Source: Mycobacterium florentinum
GTDB lineage: Bacteria > Actinomycetota > Actinomycetes > Mycobacteriales > Mycobacteriaceae
Reading direction: 5' to 3'
Length of the DNA stretch: 64,000 nt
Assembly: GCF_010730355.1 (NCBI RefSeq)
Contig: NZ_AP022576.1
Location: 4,402,001-4,466,000 of the forward strand
The notes beneath the pieces were generated by a model that searched no databases, was not told the origin of the DNA, and was given only the letters and a program-made list of their open reading frames with translations. The position numbers and the translations under genes were made by a program. Positions 54,589-63,043 of the stretch are shown here, piece after piece. How positions within the stretch are numbered: position 1 is the first letter of the stretch; each line of letters starts with the position of its first letter.

Positions 54589-56166
54589 ATGGATAATACG
54601 GCCCACACTCCCTCCGGCATCCCGCTGCAGCCCGTATACGGGCCGGCGGATAGGCGCGCGGAGCCTCCGGCGCCCGGAGAGTTCCCCTTCACGCGGGGCA
54701 ACTTCGCGTCCGGCTATCGCGGCAAGCTGTGGACTTTCCGGCAGTATTCCGGCTTCGGCACCGCCGAGGAGTCCAACCGCCGCTACCGGTACCTGCTCGA
54801 TCAGGGTGGAACCGGGCTGTCGGTGGCGCTCGACCTGCCCACCCAATGCGGATACGACTCCGACGACCCCGAGTTCGGCGAGGAAGTCGGCCGCGTCGGC
54901 GTCGCGGTGGATACCCTGGCCGACTTCGAGATCCTGTTCGACGGCATTCCGCTGGACAAGCTCAGCACGAGCATGACGATCAACGGGACCGCGGCGATCC
55001 TGCTCGCCTTCTATGTCGCGGCCGCCGAGAAGAAGGGGATTCCGAGGGCCAAGCTCACCGGGACCATCCAGAACGACATCCTCAAGGAGTACGCCTCGCG
55101 CGGAACCTGGATCTGGCCGCCGGAACCGTCACTGCGGTTGATCGCCGACACCATCGAGTTCTGCGCGGCCGAGGTTCCGAGGTTCAACGCCATTTCGGTG
55201 GCCGGTGCGCATTTCCGCGACGCCGGCGCCAACGCGGTGCAGGAGATGGCGTTCACCTTGGCCGACGGGGTCACCTATTGCGACACCGTGGTGGAGCGCG
55301 GCCGCATGACGATCGACCAATTCGCACCGCAGATCTCGTTCTTCTTCTATACCCACGGAGACTTCTTCGAGGAGATCGCCAAATACCGTGCGGGGCGTCG
55401 GCGTTGGGCGACGATCGTGCAGGAGCGCTACGGGGCGACGACGGCCAAGGCGGCGATGTTCCGCTTCGGCTGCGTCTGCGGGGGCGCATCGCTGTACGCG
55501 CCGCAGGCGCACAACAACATCGTCCGGGTGGCCTACGAGGCGATGGCCGCGGTCCTGGGTGGCGTGCAGTCGATGTTCACCGCGGCCTGGGACGAGCCCT
55601 TCGCACTGCCCACCGAGGAAACCACGACGCTGGCGCTGCGCACCCAGCAGATCCTGGCGCACGAAACCGGTGTGGGCAGCGTCGCCGATCCGCTGGGCGG
55701 CTCGTATTTCGTGGAGGCGCTGACCGATGCCACCGAGGCCCGCATCATCGAGATCATGTCCGACCTCGAGCGGCACGGCGGCATGGTCCATGCCATCGAG
55801 GACGGTTACCTGCAGGGCCTGATCGCCGACGAAGCCTTCAAGATGCATCAGGACGTCGAGGCCGGTACTCGCCCGGTGGTCGGGGTCAACCGGTTCGTGA
55901 CGGAGGAGCCCGAACACGACGTCGTCACCTACGAGCTCGACGCCGAAGGACGTGATCTGCAGCTCAAGCGGCTGTCCAAGGTGAAGGCCGAAAGAGATTC
56001 GGCCGCAGTAGAATCCACCCTTGCGGCCCTGTCGCGTGCCGCGGAGGGGGATGACAACCTGATGCACAAGTTGATCGACTGCGCCAACGCCTACTGCACG
56101 GTCGGGGAAATGGTCTCCGCGCTCAAGGCAGTATGGGGCGAGTTCCAGCAACCGGTGGTGTTCTAA
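54589..56166 (+). CDS. B12-dependent acyl-CoA mutase, large (catalytic) subunit
   Basis: The product is 525 residues. It has the methylmalonyl-CoA mutase-type TIM barrel (LWTFRQYSGFGTAEESNRRY, GLSVALDLPTQCGYDSDDPE, LSTSMTINGTAAILLAFYVA) but ends before a B12 domain, like IcmA and HcmA. The tyrosine before the catalytic histidine in GYH is alanine here (SVAGAHFRDAGANAV), suggesting a different acyl group from methylmalonyl. The small subunit begins right after the stop. Substrate may be a branched or hydroxylated acyl-CoA. Confidence 0.9.
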   Translation: MDNTAHTPSGIPLQPVYGPADRRAEPPAPGEFPFTRGNFASGYRGKLWTFRQYSGFGTAEESNRRYRYLLDQGGTGLSVALDLPTQCGYDSDDPEFGEEVGRVGVAVDTLADFEILFDGIPLDKLSTSMTINGTAAILLAFYVAAAEKKGIPRAKLTGTIQNDILKEYASRGTWIWPPEPSLRLIADTIEFCAAEVPRFNAISVAGAHFRDAGANAVQEMAFTLADGVTYCDTVVERGRMTIDQFAPQISFFFYTHGDFFEEIAKYRAGRRRWATIVQERYGATTAKAAMFRFGCVCGGASLYAPQAHNNIVRVAYEAMAAVLGGVQSMFTAAWDEPFALPTEETTTLALRTQQILAHETGVGSVADPLGGSYFVEALTDATEARIIEIMSDLERHGGMVHAIEDGYLQGLIADEAFKMHQDVEAGTRPVVGVNRFVTEEPEHDVVTYELDAEGRDLQLKRLSKVKAERDSAAVESTLAALSRAAEGDDNLMHKLIDCANAYCTVGEMVSALKAVWGEFQQPVVF

Positions 56167-56607
56167 ATGGCGGTGCGAGTTCTGGTCGCGAAACCCGGCC
56201 TCGACGGGCACGATCGGGGTGCCAAGATCGTCGCCCGCACCTTGCGTGACGCCGGATTCGAGGTTATCTACACCGGCATCCGTCAGCGAATCGAAGACAT
56301 CGCATCGATCGCGGTGCAGGAAGACGTCGCCGTCGTGGGCCTGAGCATCCTTTCCGGGGCGCATCTGGCGCTCACCGCCCGGACCGTCGAGGCGTTGCGC
56401 GCCGCCGACGCCGCGGACATCGCCGTCGTCGTCGGGGGAACCATTCCGCATGCCGACGTCCCCAAACTCGTCGCGGCCGGTGCCGCCGCGGTGTTTCCCA
56501 CCGGCACCCCGCTCGACACATTGGTGCGCGAAATCCGCGCGCTGACCGGCACTGCGGAAATTGAACCGAAGCAACCCGCCACGGAGGAACCATGCGCGTC
56601 GGAGTGA
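56167..56607 (+). CDS. B12-dependent acyl-CoA mutase, small (cobalamin-binding) subunit
   Basis: The product is 146 residues with the cobalamin motif KPGLDGHDRGAKI (DxHxxG) and the later VVGLSILSGAHLAL and VVVGGTIP segments that hold the B12 tail. Its ATG abuts the large-subunit stop (TAAATG). Two-subunit mutases of this layout include isobutyryl-CoA and 2-hydroxyisobutyryl-CoA mutases. It has an extended acidic C-terminus. Confidence 0.95.
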   Translation: MAVRVLVAKPGLDGHDRGAKIVARTLRDAGFEVIYTGIRQRIEDIASIAVQEDVAVVGLSILSGAHLALTARTVEALRAADAADIAVVVGGTIPHADVPKLVAAGAAAVFPTGTPLDTLVREIRALTGTAEIEPKQPATEEPCASE

Positions 56608-57548
56608 TGATCGGCGCCGAGCGTGGCGACATGGCCCGCAAGGTGGACAAGCTGGCCTCCGACATCGAATGGGCCGAATCCGCGGGGCTGGACACCGCGT
56701 GGATGCCGCAGGTGCCCAACGACTTCGACTGCCTCACCATGGTGTCGCTGATGGCCGCGCACAGCACGCGCATCGAGCTGGGTACCGCGGTGGTGCCGTT
56801 GCAGGCTCAGCATCCGATTGCCCTTGCCCGCCAAGCGCTCTCGACGCATGCGGTCGCCGGTGGCCGGTTGGCGCTGGGTGTCGGACCGTCGCACCACTGG
56901 ATCGTGCGGGACATGCTCGGCCTGCCGTATGAGAAGCCGGCCGCCTACACCCGCGACTACCTACAGGTGCTCAACGCCGCCATCGCCGGTCCGGGATCGG
57001 TCGACGTCGAGAACGACTCGTTCACGGTGCACAACCCGATGGCGATCGGGGCCGATACCCCGATGCCGGTCCTGGTCGCCGCGCTGGGGCCGGTGATGCT
57101 GCAGATCGCCGGTGAACTCGCCGACGGCACCGTGTTGTGGATGGCCGACGAGCGCGCGATCGCTGATCACATTGCGCCGAAGATCACCAAGGCCGCCGCG
57201 GACGCCGGTCGTCCCGCGCCACGGATCATCGCGGGCATCCCCGTATGCCTCTGTACCCCTGCACAAGTCGACGAGGCTAAGGAGCGGGCCAACCGCATCC
57301 TGGGTGAGGCCGAGGTGTCGCCCAACTATCAGCGCCTGCTCGACCGCGGCGATGCCCGCGATGTCGGCGATCTGTGTGCGGCGGGCGACGAGGAGCAAAT
57401 TCTGCGGCGATTCCGCGCTTTCGCCGACGCCGGTGTGACCGACTTGTCGGTGCGGCTGTTGCCGATCGGCGCCAACCGCGATGAGCTGGTCGCTTCCAAG
57501 CGCCGCACCCGCGAAGTGATCGCCTCGCTCGCAGCGGAATTGCGTTGA
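56592..57548 (+). CDS. LLM-class (F420-dependent) oxidoreductase, TIGR03564-like
   Basis: The product is 318 residues with GGAGG just upstream; it overlaps the B12-subunit gene by 16 bp. The luciferase-like barrel begins MRVGVMIGAERGDMARKVDK, with IELGTAVVPLQAQHPIALAR and GRLALGVGPSHHWIV. It probably uses F420 or FMN on an intermediate of the same pathway. The close overlap argues for a shared operon and pathway. Confidence 0.9.
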   Translation: MRVGVMIGAERGDMARKVDKLASDIEWAESAGLDTAWMPQVPNDFDCLTMVSLMAAHSTRIELGTAVVPLQAQHPIALARQALSTHAVAGGRLALGVGPSHHWIVRDMLGLPYEKPAAYTRDYLQVLNAAIAGPGSVDVENDSFTVHNPMAIGADTPMPVLVAALGPVMLQIAGELADGTVLWMADERAIADHIAPKITKAAADAGRPAPRIIAGIPVCLCTPAQVDEAKERANRILGEAEVSPNYQRLLDRGDARDVGDLCAAGDEEQILRRFRAFADAGVTDLSVRLLPIGANRDELVASKRRTREVIASLAAELR

Positions 57549-58585
57549 CTGGCAGCAATTCCGGGCCGCTGGCCGGGATACGAATCCTGGAAGTCGGCAC
57601 CATGCTGGCGGGTCCGTACGCCACCATGCTGCTCGCCGATCTCGGTGCCGAGGTCATCAAGATCGAACCACGCGGCGGCGAAATCTCGCGCAGCGTCGGC
57701 GCCACCTACTTCGCCAGCATCAACCGCAACAAGTCCAGCATCACGCTGGACCTGAATTCCGATGCGGGACAGCAACGGTTGGGTGAACTGGTCGCCGACT
57801 CACACGCCTTGCTGGTGAACCTGAAACCGTCGGCCATTCGGCGGCTCGGCCTCACCTATGACGAGCTGCGACGGCACAACGAGCGGATCGTCTGCGTCGC
57901 GATCACCGGGTTCGGGCTGTACGGCGGCGACGATCCGGCCTTCGATTACGTGGTGCAAGCCGGCGTCGGCACCGCGGCGTTGACCGGCGATCCGGACGGC
58001 CCGCCGACGCTGCCCGGTTACTCCTCGGCCGACAACTCCACCGGAATGACCGCGGCACTAGGGCTTTTGGCCAAGATCATCTCCGGAACCGGTGGGCAGG
58101 TCGATGTGTCGCTGCGCGACGTGATGCTGTCGCAGCTGAACTATCACGCGTCGGCCTACCTCAACAGCGGAGTCGAGCCGCAGCGCCGGCCGTATGGGGC
58201 GCACTCGTATTACGTTCCGGCCCAGCTATTTCCGACTGCCGACGGGTATCTGGCGCTGTTCATCACCCACGACGGCTTCTGGAAGTCGTTTGCCGCTGAG
58301 GCGGGCATCGGGGGCTTTGAGACGATGGCCGAGCGAGTCGCTCGCCGCGACGAAGTGCTGTCGGTCGTCACCGCGATGCTGGCCACCGACACCGCCGCTG
58401 GATGGGAAGGACGACTCCGCCCGCTGGGTGTTCCGGCGGCGGCCGTCAGGACCCTGCCCGAAGCGCTCGCGGCGACGCCGGAAGTCGTTGTCACGGCGGG
58501 GGATTTCCGCCTCGTCGGCAGTCCGATCCACATTTCGGGGTATCAGCCCGACTACCGCCCACCCCCGGAGCTTCCGGAAGCCTGA
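57545..58585 (+). CDS. CaiB/BaiF family (class III) CoA transferase
   Basis: The product is 346 residues starting with TTG in a TTGA overlap with the LLM gene. Family elements are LAGIRILEVGTMLAGPYATM, LLADLGAEVIKIEPR and GYSSADNSTGMTAALG, the last containing the conserved aspartate. It moves CoA between acids without free CoA release, so it could activate the pathway's acid. Confidence 0.92.
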   Translation: MTGSNSGPLAGIRILEVGTMLAGPYATMLLADLGAEVIKIEPRGGEISRSVGATYFASINRNKSSITLDLNSDAGQQRLGELVADSHALLVNLKPSAIRRLGLTYDELRRHNERIVCVAITGFGLYGGDDPAFDYVVQAGVGTAALTGDPDGPPTLPGYSSADNSTGMTAALGLLAKIISGTGGQVDVSLRDVMLSQLNYHASAYLNSGVEPQRRPYGAHSYYVPAQLFPTADGYLALFITHDGFWKSFAAEAGIGGFETMAERVARRDEVLSVVTAMLATDTAAGWEGRLRPLGVPAAAVRTLPEALAATPEVVVTAGDFRLVGSPIHISGYQPDYRPPPELPEA

Positions 58586-58651
58586 TCTCGCCGAGCGTCG
58601 AGTTGTCGGGCCCAAACGAGCGAAATCACCCTAACAAGTCGACGTTCGGCA

Positions 58652-59914
58652 TCAAAAGACGGCGGCTTGCTTTTCCTCGTAGAGTCGCGCCCACTCGGCG
58701 CGCGGCCGGATGGACACGTCCACGTCAGTCGCCTTGGCGCGCAGCGCTTTAACGGTCGCCTGATCGCGGGCGGTGCGGGCGAACGGGTCCCAGCTGAAGA
58801 ACCGGCAGGCGTTGCCCCAGGTGATCTTGTTGATGTCGGAGTCGTCGGCGCCGGCGGCATTCAGCTCGGCCAGCACCTGCTCGGGCGCATCGGGCCAGAA
58901 GCAGTCCGAGTGCGGGTAGTCGCACTCCCAGGCGATGATGTCGATGCCGATCTCGTGCCGCAGCTTCAACGACGTCTTGTCGGTGACGTAGCAGGCCAGC
59001 GAATGCTCACGGAACACGTCGCTGGGCAGTTGAGAGCCGAAGTCGCGGCGCAGCCACTTCTGGTTGGTGTAGTGGCGGTCGCTGCGGTCCAGGTAGAACG
59101 GAATCCAGCCGATGCCACCCTCGGAGAACGCGAACTTCAGGTCGGGATAGTTGCGCATCGCGGGGCCCCACAACAGATCCTGCGCGCACATCGCCGAGAC
59201 CTGCGTGGCCAGAATGATCATGTTGTCGATCGGCGCGTTGGGGGCCATGCTGATCGCCCCGAATCCGGTGCCGATGTGCAGACACATCACCACGTTCTCT
59301 TCGGACAGCGTGCGGAACACCGGGCCCCAGTAGTCGTCGTCGTGGTAGCTCGGAAGGCCTTCCAGATGCGGCAATTCCGGCATCGTCACCGCCCGGCAGC
59401 CCTTGGCCGCGACCCGGCGGATCTCGGCGCACATGGCCTCCGGATTCCAGGTCGGCAGAATCGCGATCGGGATGAACCGGTCCGGGTACGAGCCGGCCCA
59501 CTCGTCGATGTGCCAGTCGTTGTAGGCCGCCACCATCACCAGCGTCGCCTCCTCGCGGTGCATGTTGAGGTGCCGCGCGGAGAAGCCGGTGAACGTCGGG
59601 AAGCACATCGACGCGAGGATGCCGTTGCGGTTCATGTCCCGAACGCGCTCGTGGACGTCGTAGACGCCCGGGCGCATTTCGGCGAAACCGGCCGGATCGC
59701 GGCCCCATTCCTCGGCCGGCCATGACACCACGGCGTTCAGTCCGCTCACGCCCTGCGGCCTGCCCTGGTACATCCACTGGTCGACGCCGTTGTCGTCGAC
59801 CACGACGATCGGGGCCTCGGGCTTGTACTTGGCCGGCACGTGGCGCAGGAACATGTCCGGCGGCTCGACCACGTGGTCGTCAATGCTCACCAGGATCAGG
59901 TCGTCGACATCCAT
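58652..59914 (-). CDS. amidohydrolase family protein (TIM-barrel metal hydrolase)
   Basis: The product is 420 residues of the Amidohydro_2 superfamily. The first metal motif is VSIDDHVVEPPDMF, then LHIGTGFGA and the C-terminal WECDYPHSDCFWPDA holding metal and catalytic aspartates. Members decarboxylate or hydrolyse cyclic and aromatic acids. It is transcribed toward the CoA-transferase gene and follows the EthD-like and ferredoxin genes on the same strand. Confidence 0.9.
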   Translation of the reverse strand: MDVDDLILVSIDDHVVEPPDMFLRHVPAKYKPEAPIVVVDDNGVDQWMYQGRPQGVSGLNAVVSWPAEEWGRDPAGFAEMRPGVYDVHERVRDMNRNGILASMCFPTFTGFSARHLNMHREEATLVMVAAYNDWHIDEWAGSYPDRFIPIAILPTWNPEAMCAEIRRVAAKGCRAVTMPELPHLEGLPSYHDDDYWGPVFRTLSEENVVMCLHIGTGFGAISMAPNAPIDNMIILATQVSAMCAQDLLWGPAMRNYPDLKFAFSEGGIGWIPFYLDRSDRHYTNQKWLRRDFGSQLPSDVFREHSLACYVTDKTSLKLRHEIGIDIIAWECDYPHSDCFWPDAPEQVLAELNAAGADDSDINKITWGNACRFFSWDPFARTARDQATVKALRAKATDVDVSIRPRAEWARLYEEKQAAVF

Positions 59915-59954
59915 CAGGGTTTCCTCTCCCGTGCGGCGGCGCAGCCGACTGCGG

Positions 59955-60269
59955 CTAGCCGTCGCGTTCGGTCGTCGTCTCCAGCAGTCGTGGGATCGGC
60001 GCGGGATCCAGCAGCAGTGCGTCGGACATCGTCAGCTTGCCGGCATTGGCGATCATGTTGTCCAGCACGGCCTGCAGATCGTCACCCTCGATCTCGTAGA
60101 TGGCGACATAGGGGCCCTCGCCGTTGACCGGACGCAGCCGTCGCGCCGAGACGATTCCGTCCAGAGCCACTAGTTCGGGCAGATGGACTTCGTCGTACCA
60201 GGTGTTGTACTCCTGCTCGCGTTCGGGCGAACTTGGTCGACTCTCCACGAGCATGATGCCCTTGGCCAT
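59955..60269 (-). CDS. EthD-like dimeric alpha-beta barrel protein
   Basis: The product is 104 residues. MAKGIMLVESRPSSPEREQE leads into NTWYDEVHLPEL, the WYxxxHxPE motif of EthD-type proteins. It is a small ferredoxin-like fold that dimerises. Often placed beside cytochrome P450 or ring-modifying enzymes; here between a ferredoxin and an amidohydrolase gene. Confidence 0.8.
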   Translation of the reverse strand: MAKGIMLVESRPSSPEREQEYNTWYDEVHLPELVALDGIVSARRLRPVNGEGPYVAIYEIEGDDLQAVLDNMIANAGKLTMSDALLLDPAPIPRLLETTTERDG

Positions 60270-60289
60270 CGTCGCCACCTCTTTCGTGA

Positions 60290-60592
60290 CTATTCGTAGC
60301 GCACCGTGACGGAATCCGTGTCGGGTACACCCTGGCACGTCAAAATGTAGCCGTCTTCCACTTCGTCGTCGTCGAGAGCGTCATTAATCCGCATGGTCGC
60401 GTGACCGTCCTCCAGAAGCGCCATGCAGGTGCCGCAGTTGCCGGCCTCGCAGTTGAACGGCGGATCCAGGCCGGCCCGTCGTGCGCTTTCCAGCAGCGTC
60501 TCGCCGGGAACGAGCGGCACCGTCGCCTTCTTGCGTTCCAGGTAGATCGTCACCGTGCCGGGCTCGGCACCGTTTGTCGTGGGATCTGCCAC
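60290..60592 (-). CDS. 2Fe-2S plant-type ferredoxin
   Basis: The product is 100 residues from GTG 60592 with GAGGAGA upstream. An open frame extends to 60703 but covers the divergent promoter and operator, so it was not used. Cluster ligands are in FNCEAGNCGTCM (CxxxxCxxC) and ILTCQG. It is an electron carrier, likely for a ring- or chain-oxidising enzyme of the cluster. Confidence 0.9.
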   Translation of the reverse strand: MADPTTNGAEPGTVTIYLERKKATVPLVPGETLLESARRAGLDPPFNCEAGNCGTCMALLEDGHATMRINDALDDDEVEDGYILTCQGVPDTDSVTVRYE

Positions 60593-60673
60593 CCTTGGAG
60601 TCTCCTCGGTCGTCGCGGCGAGCGCCGCACGCTGGAACGGCCGCCCCCACCCGTACTTGCGTTCTTCAGTATA

Positions 60674-60688
60674 GAGAATACTATTCTC
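60674..60688. promoter_or_regulatory. 15-bp palindromic operator between ferredoxin and acyl-CoA synthetase genes
   Basis: GAGAATACTATTCTC is a perfect 7-1-7 palindrome 82 bp from the ferredoxin start and 68 bp from the synthetase start. The form is that of a TetR-family site. The regulator gene is not in the window. Confidence 0.7.
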
Positions 60689-60756
60689 ACTAACCGATAG
60701 CATCTTCTCTACTGCGCCGATGTCGGGTCAGCCTGGCCTGCGGGGAAGGACAGGAC

Positions 60757-62160
60757 GTGACCGAGCCGGCCGCGCTCGTGTTTGAGGAACGGCATTTCAG
60801 CCTGCCCCAGCTCGACACGATGGCCAACGGTCTGGCCGCGGCGCTGGGCAAGAACGGTGTCGCCGCGGGCCAGCGCGTTGCCGTCATGTCGTCGAACCGG
60901 CCGGAGTTCGTCGCCGTCCTGCTGGGGATCTGGCGGCTCGATGCGACTGCGGTGCTGATCAGTCCCGCATGGAAGCGCGACGAGGTCGACCACGCGCTGG
61001 CGTTGACCGACCCGGGGCATGCCGTCGGGGACCATCCGGTGCTGGCCGGGCTGATGCCGATGCTGCACCTCGATGAACCCGTCGCCCCCGCCGAGCCGAT
61101 ACCGATGTCGGCACCGCCGCGCGCCGATGCGGTGCTGGTGTTCAGTTCGGGCACCACGGGTCTACCGAAGGCGGTCCGGCACACCCACGCCGCGTTGACC
61201 GACGCGGCGCGGCACTGGCGCGACGCGTTGCAACTCACCCGGCAGGACCGAATCCAGGTAGCCACCCCGCCCTCGCACATCCTGGGTCTGCTCAACATCA
61301 TCACCGCGCTGCGGACCGGTGCCTGGCTGCGACTGCACCGTCGCTTCGATATCGACCGGATGCTCGACCACATCGAAAAAGACCGCATCACCATCGAAAT
61401 GGCGGTCGCGCCCATCGCCCTGGCCATCGCCGCGCATCCGACACTCGAGTCATACGATTTGTCGTCACTGCGCTACATCATGTGGGGCGCAACGCCGGTC
61501 AGCGCCAGCGTCGCCGAGACCGTCACGCGGCGCACCGGCGTCGGATGGCTTCCCGCCTACGGCACCACGGAACTGCCTGTCATCGCCTGCAATCCGCTCG
61601 ACGGTGCCCGGCTAGACACCGTCGGGCGCCCGGTACCGGGAGTCGAGCTACGGGTCGTCTCCCTCGAGACCGGTCAGCCGGTCGGCCCGGGCGAGGTCGG
61701 TGAGATCCAGGCGCGGTCCAGCTCGCTGATGGCGGGCTACCTGCCGGCCGACGCGACGGCCGAGGCGATGTGCGACGGCTGGTATCGCACCGGGGACGTC
61801 GGCTGGCTCGACGCCGATCGTTGGCTGCGCATCACCGACCGCCTCAAAGAGATGATCAAGGTGCGCGGCTTTCAGGTCGCACCGGCCGAAATCGAGACGG
61901 TGTTGCACGGGCATCCCGCCGTCAAAGACTGTGCGGTGTTTGGAATTCCGGACGGGATCAACGGGGAAGCCGTCGTTGCCGCGGTCGCCACGCACGCGCC
62001 GGTCGACGCTGCCGCCCTCACCGCCCGGGTGGATGAGAAGCTGGCGTCCTACAAGCATCTGAGCCGGGTCGTGTTCGTGCCTGATATCCCCCGCCTGCCT
62101 TCGGGCAAGGTGCTGCGCCGAGTGCTGAAGGAGCGCTATGGATGTACGTCTGACAGCTGA
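60757..62160 (+). CDS. AMP-forming acyl-CoA synthetase
   Basis: The product is 467 residues from a GTG, short for the family. The adenylate-forming motifs are all present: FSSGTTGLPKAVRHT, YGTTE, WYRTGDVGWLD, LKEMIKVRGFQVAPAEIE and the terminal PSGKVLRRVL with catalytic lysine. It converts a carboxylic acid to its CoA thioester. It overlaps the next gene by 23 bp. Confidence 0.94.
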   Translation: MTEPAALVFEERHFSLPQLDTMANGLAAALGKNGVAAGQRVAVMSSNRPEFVAVLLGIWRLDATAVLISPAWKRDEVDHALALTDPGHAVGDHPVLAGLMPMLHLDEPVAPAEPIPMSAPPRADAVLVFSSGTTGLPKAVRHTHAALTDAARHWRDALQLTRQDRIQVATPPSHILGLLNIITALRTGAWLRLHRRFDIDRMLDHIEKDRITIEMAVAPIALAIAAHPTLESYDLSSLRYIMWGATPVSASVAETVTRRTGVGWLPAYGTTELPVIACNPLDGARLDTVGRPVPGVELRVVSLETGQPVGPGEVGEIQARSSSLMAGYLPADATAEAMCDGWYRTGDVGWLDADRWLRITDRLKEMIKVRGFQVAPAEIETVLHGHPAVKDCAVFGIPDGINGEAVVAAVATHAPVDAAALTARVDEKLASYKHLSRVVFVPDIPRLPSGKVLRRVLKERYGCTSDS

Positions 62161-63043
62161 ACAGCAACAGTTGCGTGATGCCGCCGCGAAGCTGGCCGAT
62201 GATCTCGGGCCGGCCACCGTGGCGGACCTCGCCGACGACAGCCGAATTGCCAGGCTGGACAAGCAGATTGCGGCGACGGGCTGGAGATCGCTGCGCTCCG
62301 ACGGAGCCTCCGGCGTCGAGGTCGCCATTGTCGCTGAGGAATTCGGGCGCCGGTTGGTCGACACACCGTTCCTGGGTCCGGTGCTGGCCGACGACCTCGC
62401 ACATCGCGTCGGTGCCGACGCCGCCGACGCGACGGTGGCCTTCGACGATCGCGCGATCGACGCGCGCGGCGCCCGTCGCGCCTTGTCGCTCGGCGGCAAC
62501 ACGGTGCTGGCTGCGGACCTCGGCGCCGTGCGCGCCGGCGCCGACTTGACCAGAGCCGAAGCCGAATTGGCGGACTCCCCCGAGACACTGGGCGAGCTGG
62601 CCGACGACGCGGTGGCCCGCTGGTATGCGCTCGCGTTGGTCACCACTTCGGCGGACCTGGTCGGAATCGCCCGGGGCGCGCAGGCCGTCGCGTGCGACTA
62701 CGCGAAAATCCGCGAGCAGTACGGCAAGCAGATCGGCTCGTATCAGGCCGTCGCCCACCTGCTGGCCGAAAGCCTTGCCCTGATTGAAGGTTCGGTCAGC
62801 GTGCTGCGGCACGCCGCCTGGGGTGTCGACGAACTCGAGCCGGCGCAGGCCATCCGGGCCGCCCAGATCGCGAAGGTCTACTGCGCGCGTGCCACCAGAA
62901 CGGTCTGCGAGACCGCGGTTCAGGTGCACGGCGGCATCGGCAATACCTGGGAATGCATCGCGCACGTCTACCTGCGCCGCGCCCTGACCTCGACAGAGCT
63001 GTGGCCCGTCACGTTGAAGGAGATCGATCTTGGACTTTCGTGA
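62138..63043 (+). CDS. acyl-CoA dehydrogenase-like subunit A
   Basis: The product is 301 residues, shorter than the usual 380. It carries the C-terminal FAD-interaction segment (REQYGKQIGSYQAVAHLLAE, QVHGGIGNTWECIAH), but much of the middle domain is missing. This matches one chain of the heterotetrameric FadE-type enzymes seen in mycobacterial sterol degradation. The partner follows directly. Confidence 0.9.
   Translation: MDVRLTAEQQQLRDAAAKLADDLGPATVADLADDSRIARLDKQIAATGWRSLRSDGASGVEVAIVAEEFGRRLVDTPFLGPVLADDLAHRVGADAADATVAFDDRAIDARGARRALSLGGNTVLAADLGAVRAGADLTRAEAELADSPETLGELADDAVARWYALALVTTSADLVGIARGAQAVACDYAKIREQYGKQIGSYQAVAHLLAESLALIEGSVSVLRHAAWGVDELEPAQAIRAAQIAKVYCARATRTVCETAVQVHGGIGNTWECIAHVYLRRALTSTELWPVTLKEIDLGLS

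Noticed and set aside
60593..60703. N-terminal extension of the ferredoxin
   Set aside because: The extra 37 codons cover the divergent promoter and palindrome and match no ferredoxin; the GTG at 60592 has a better ribosome site.
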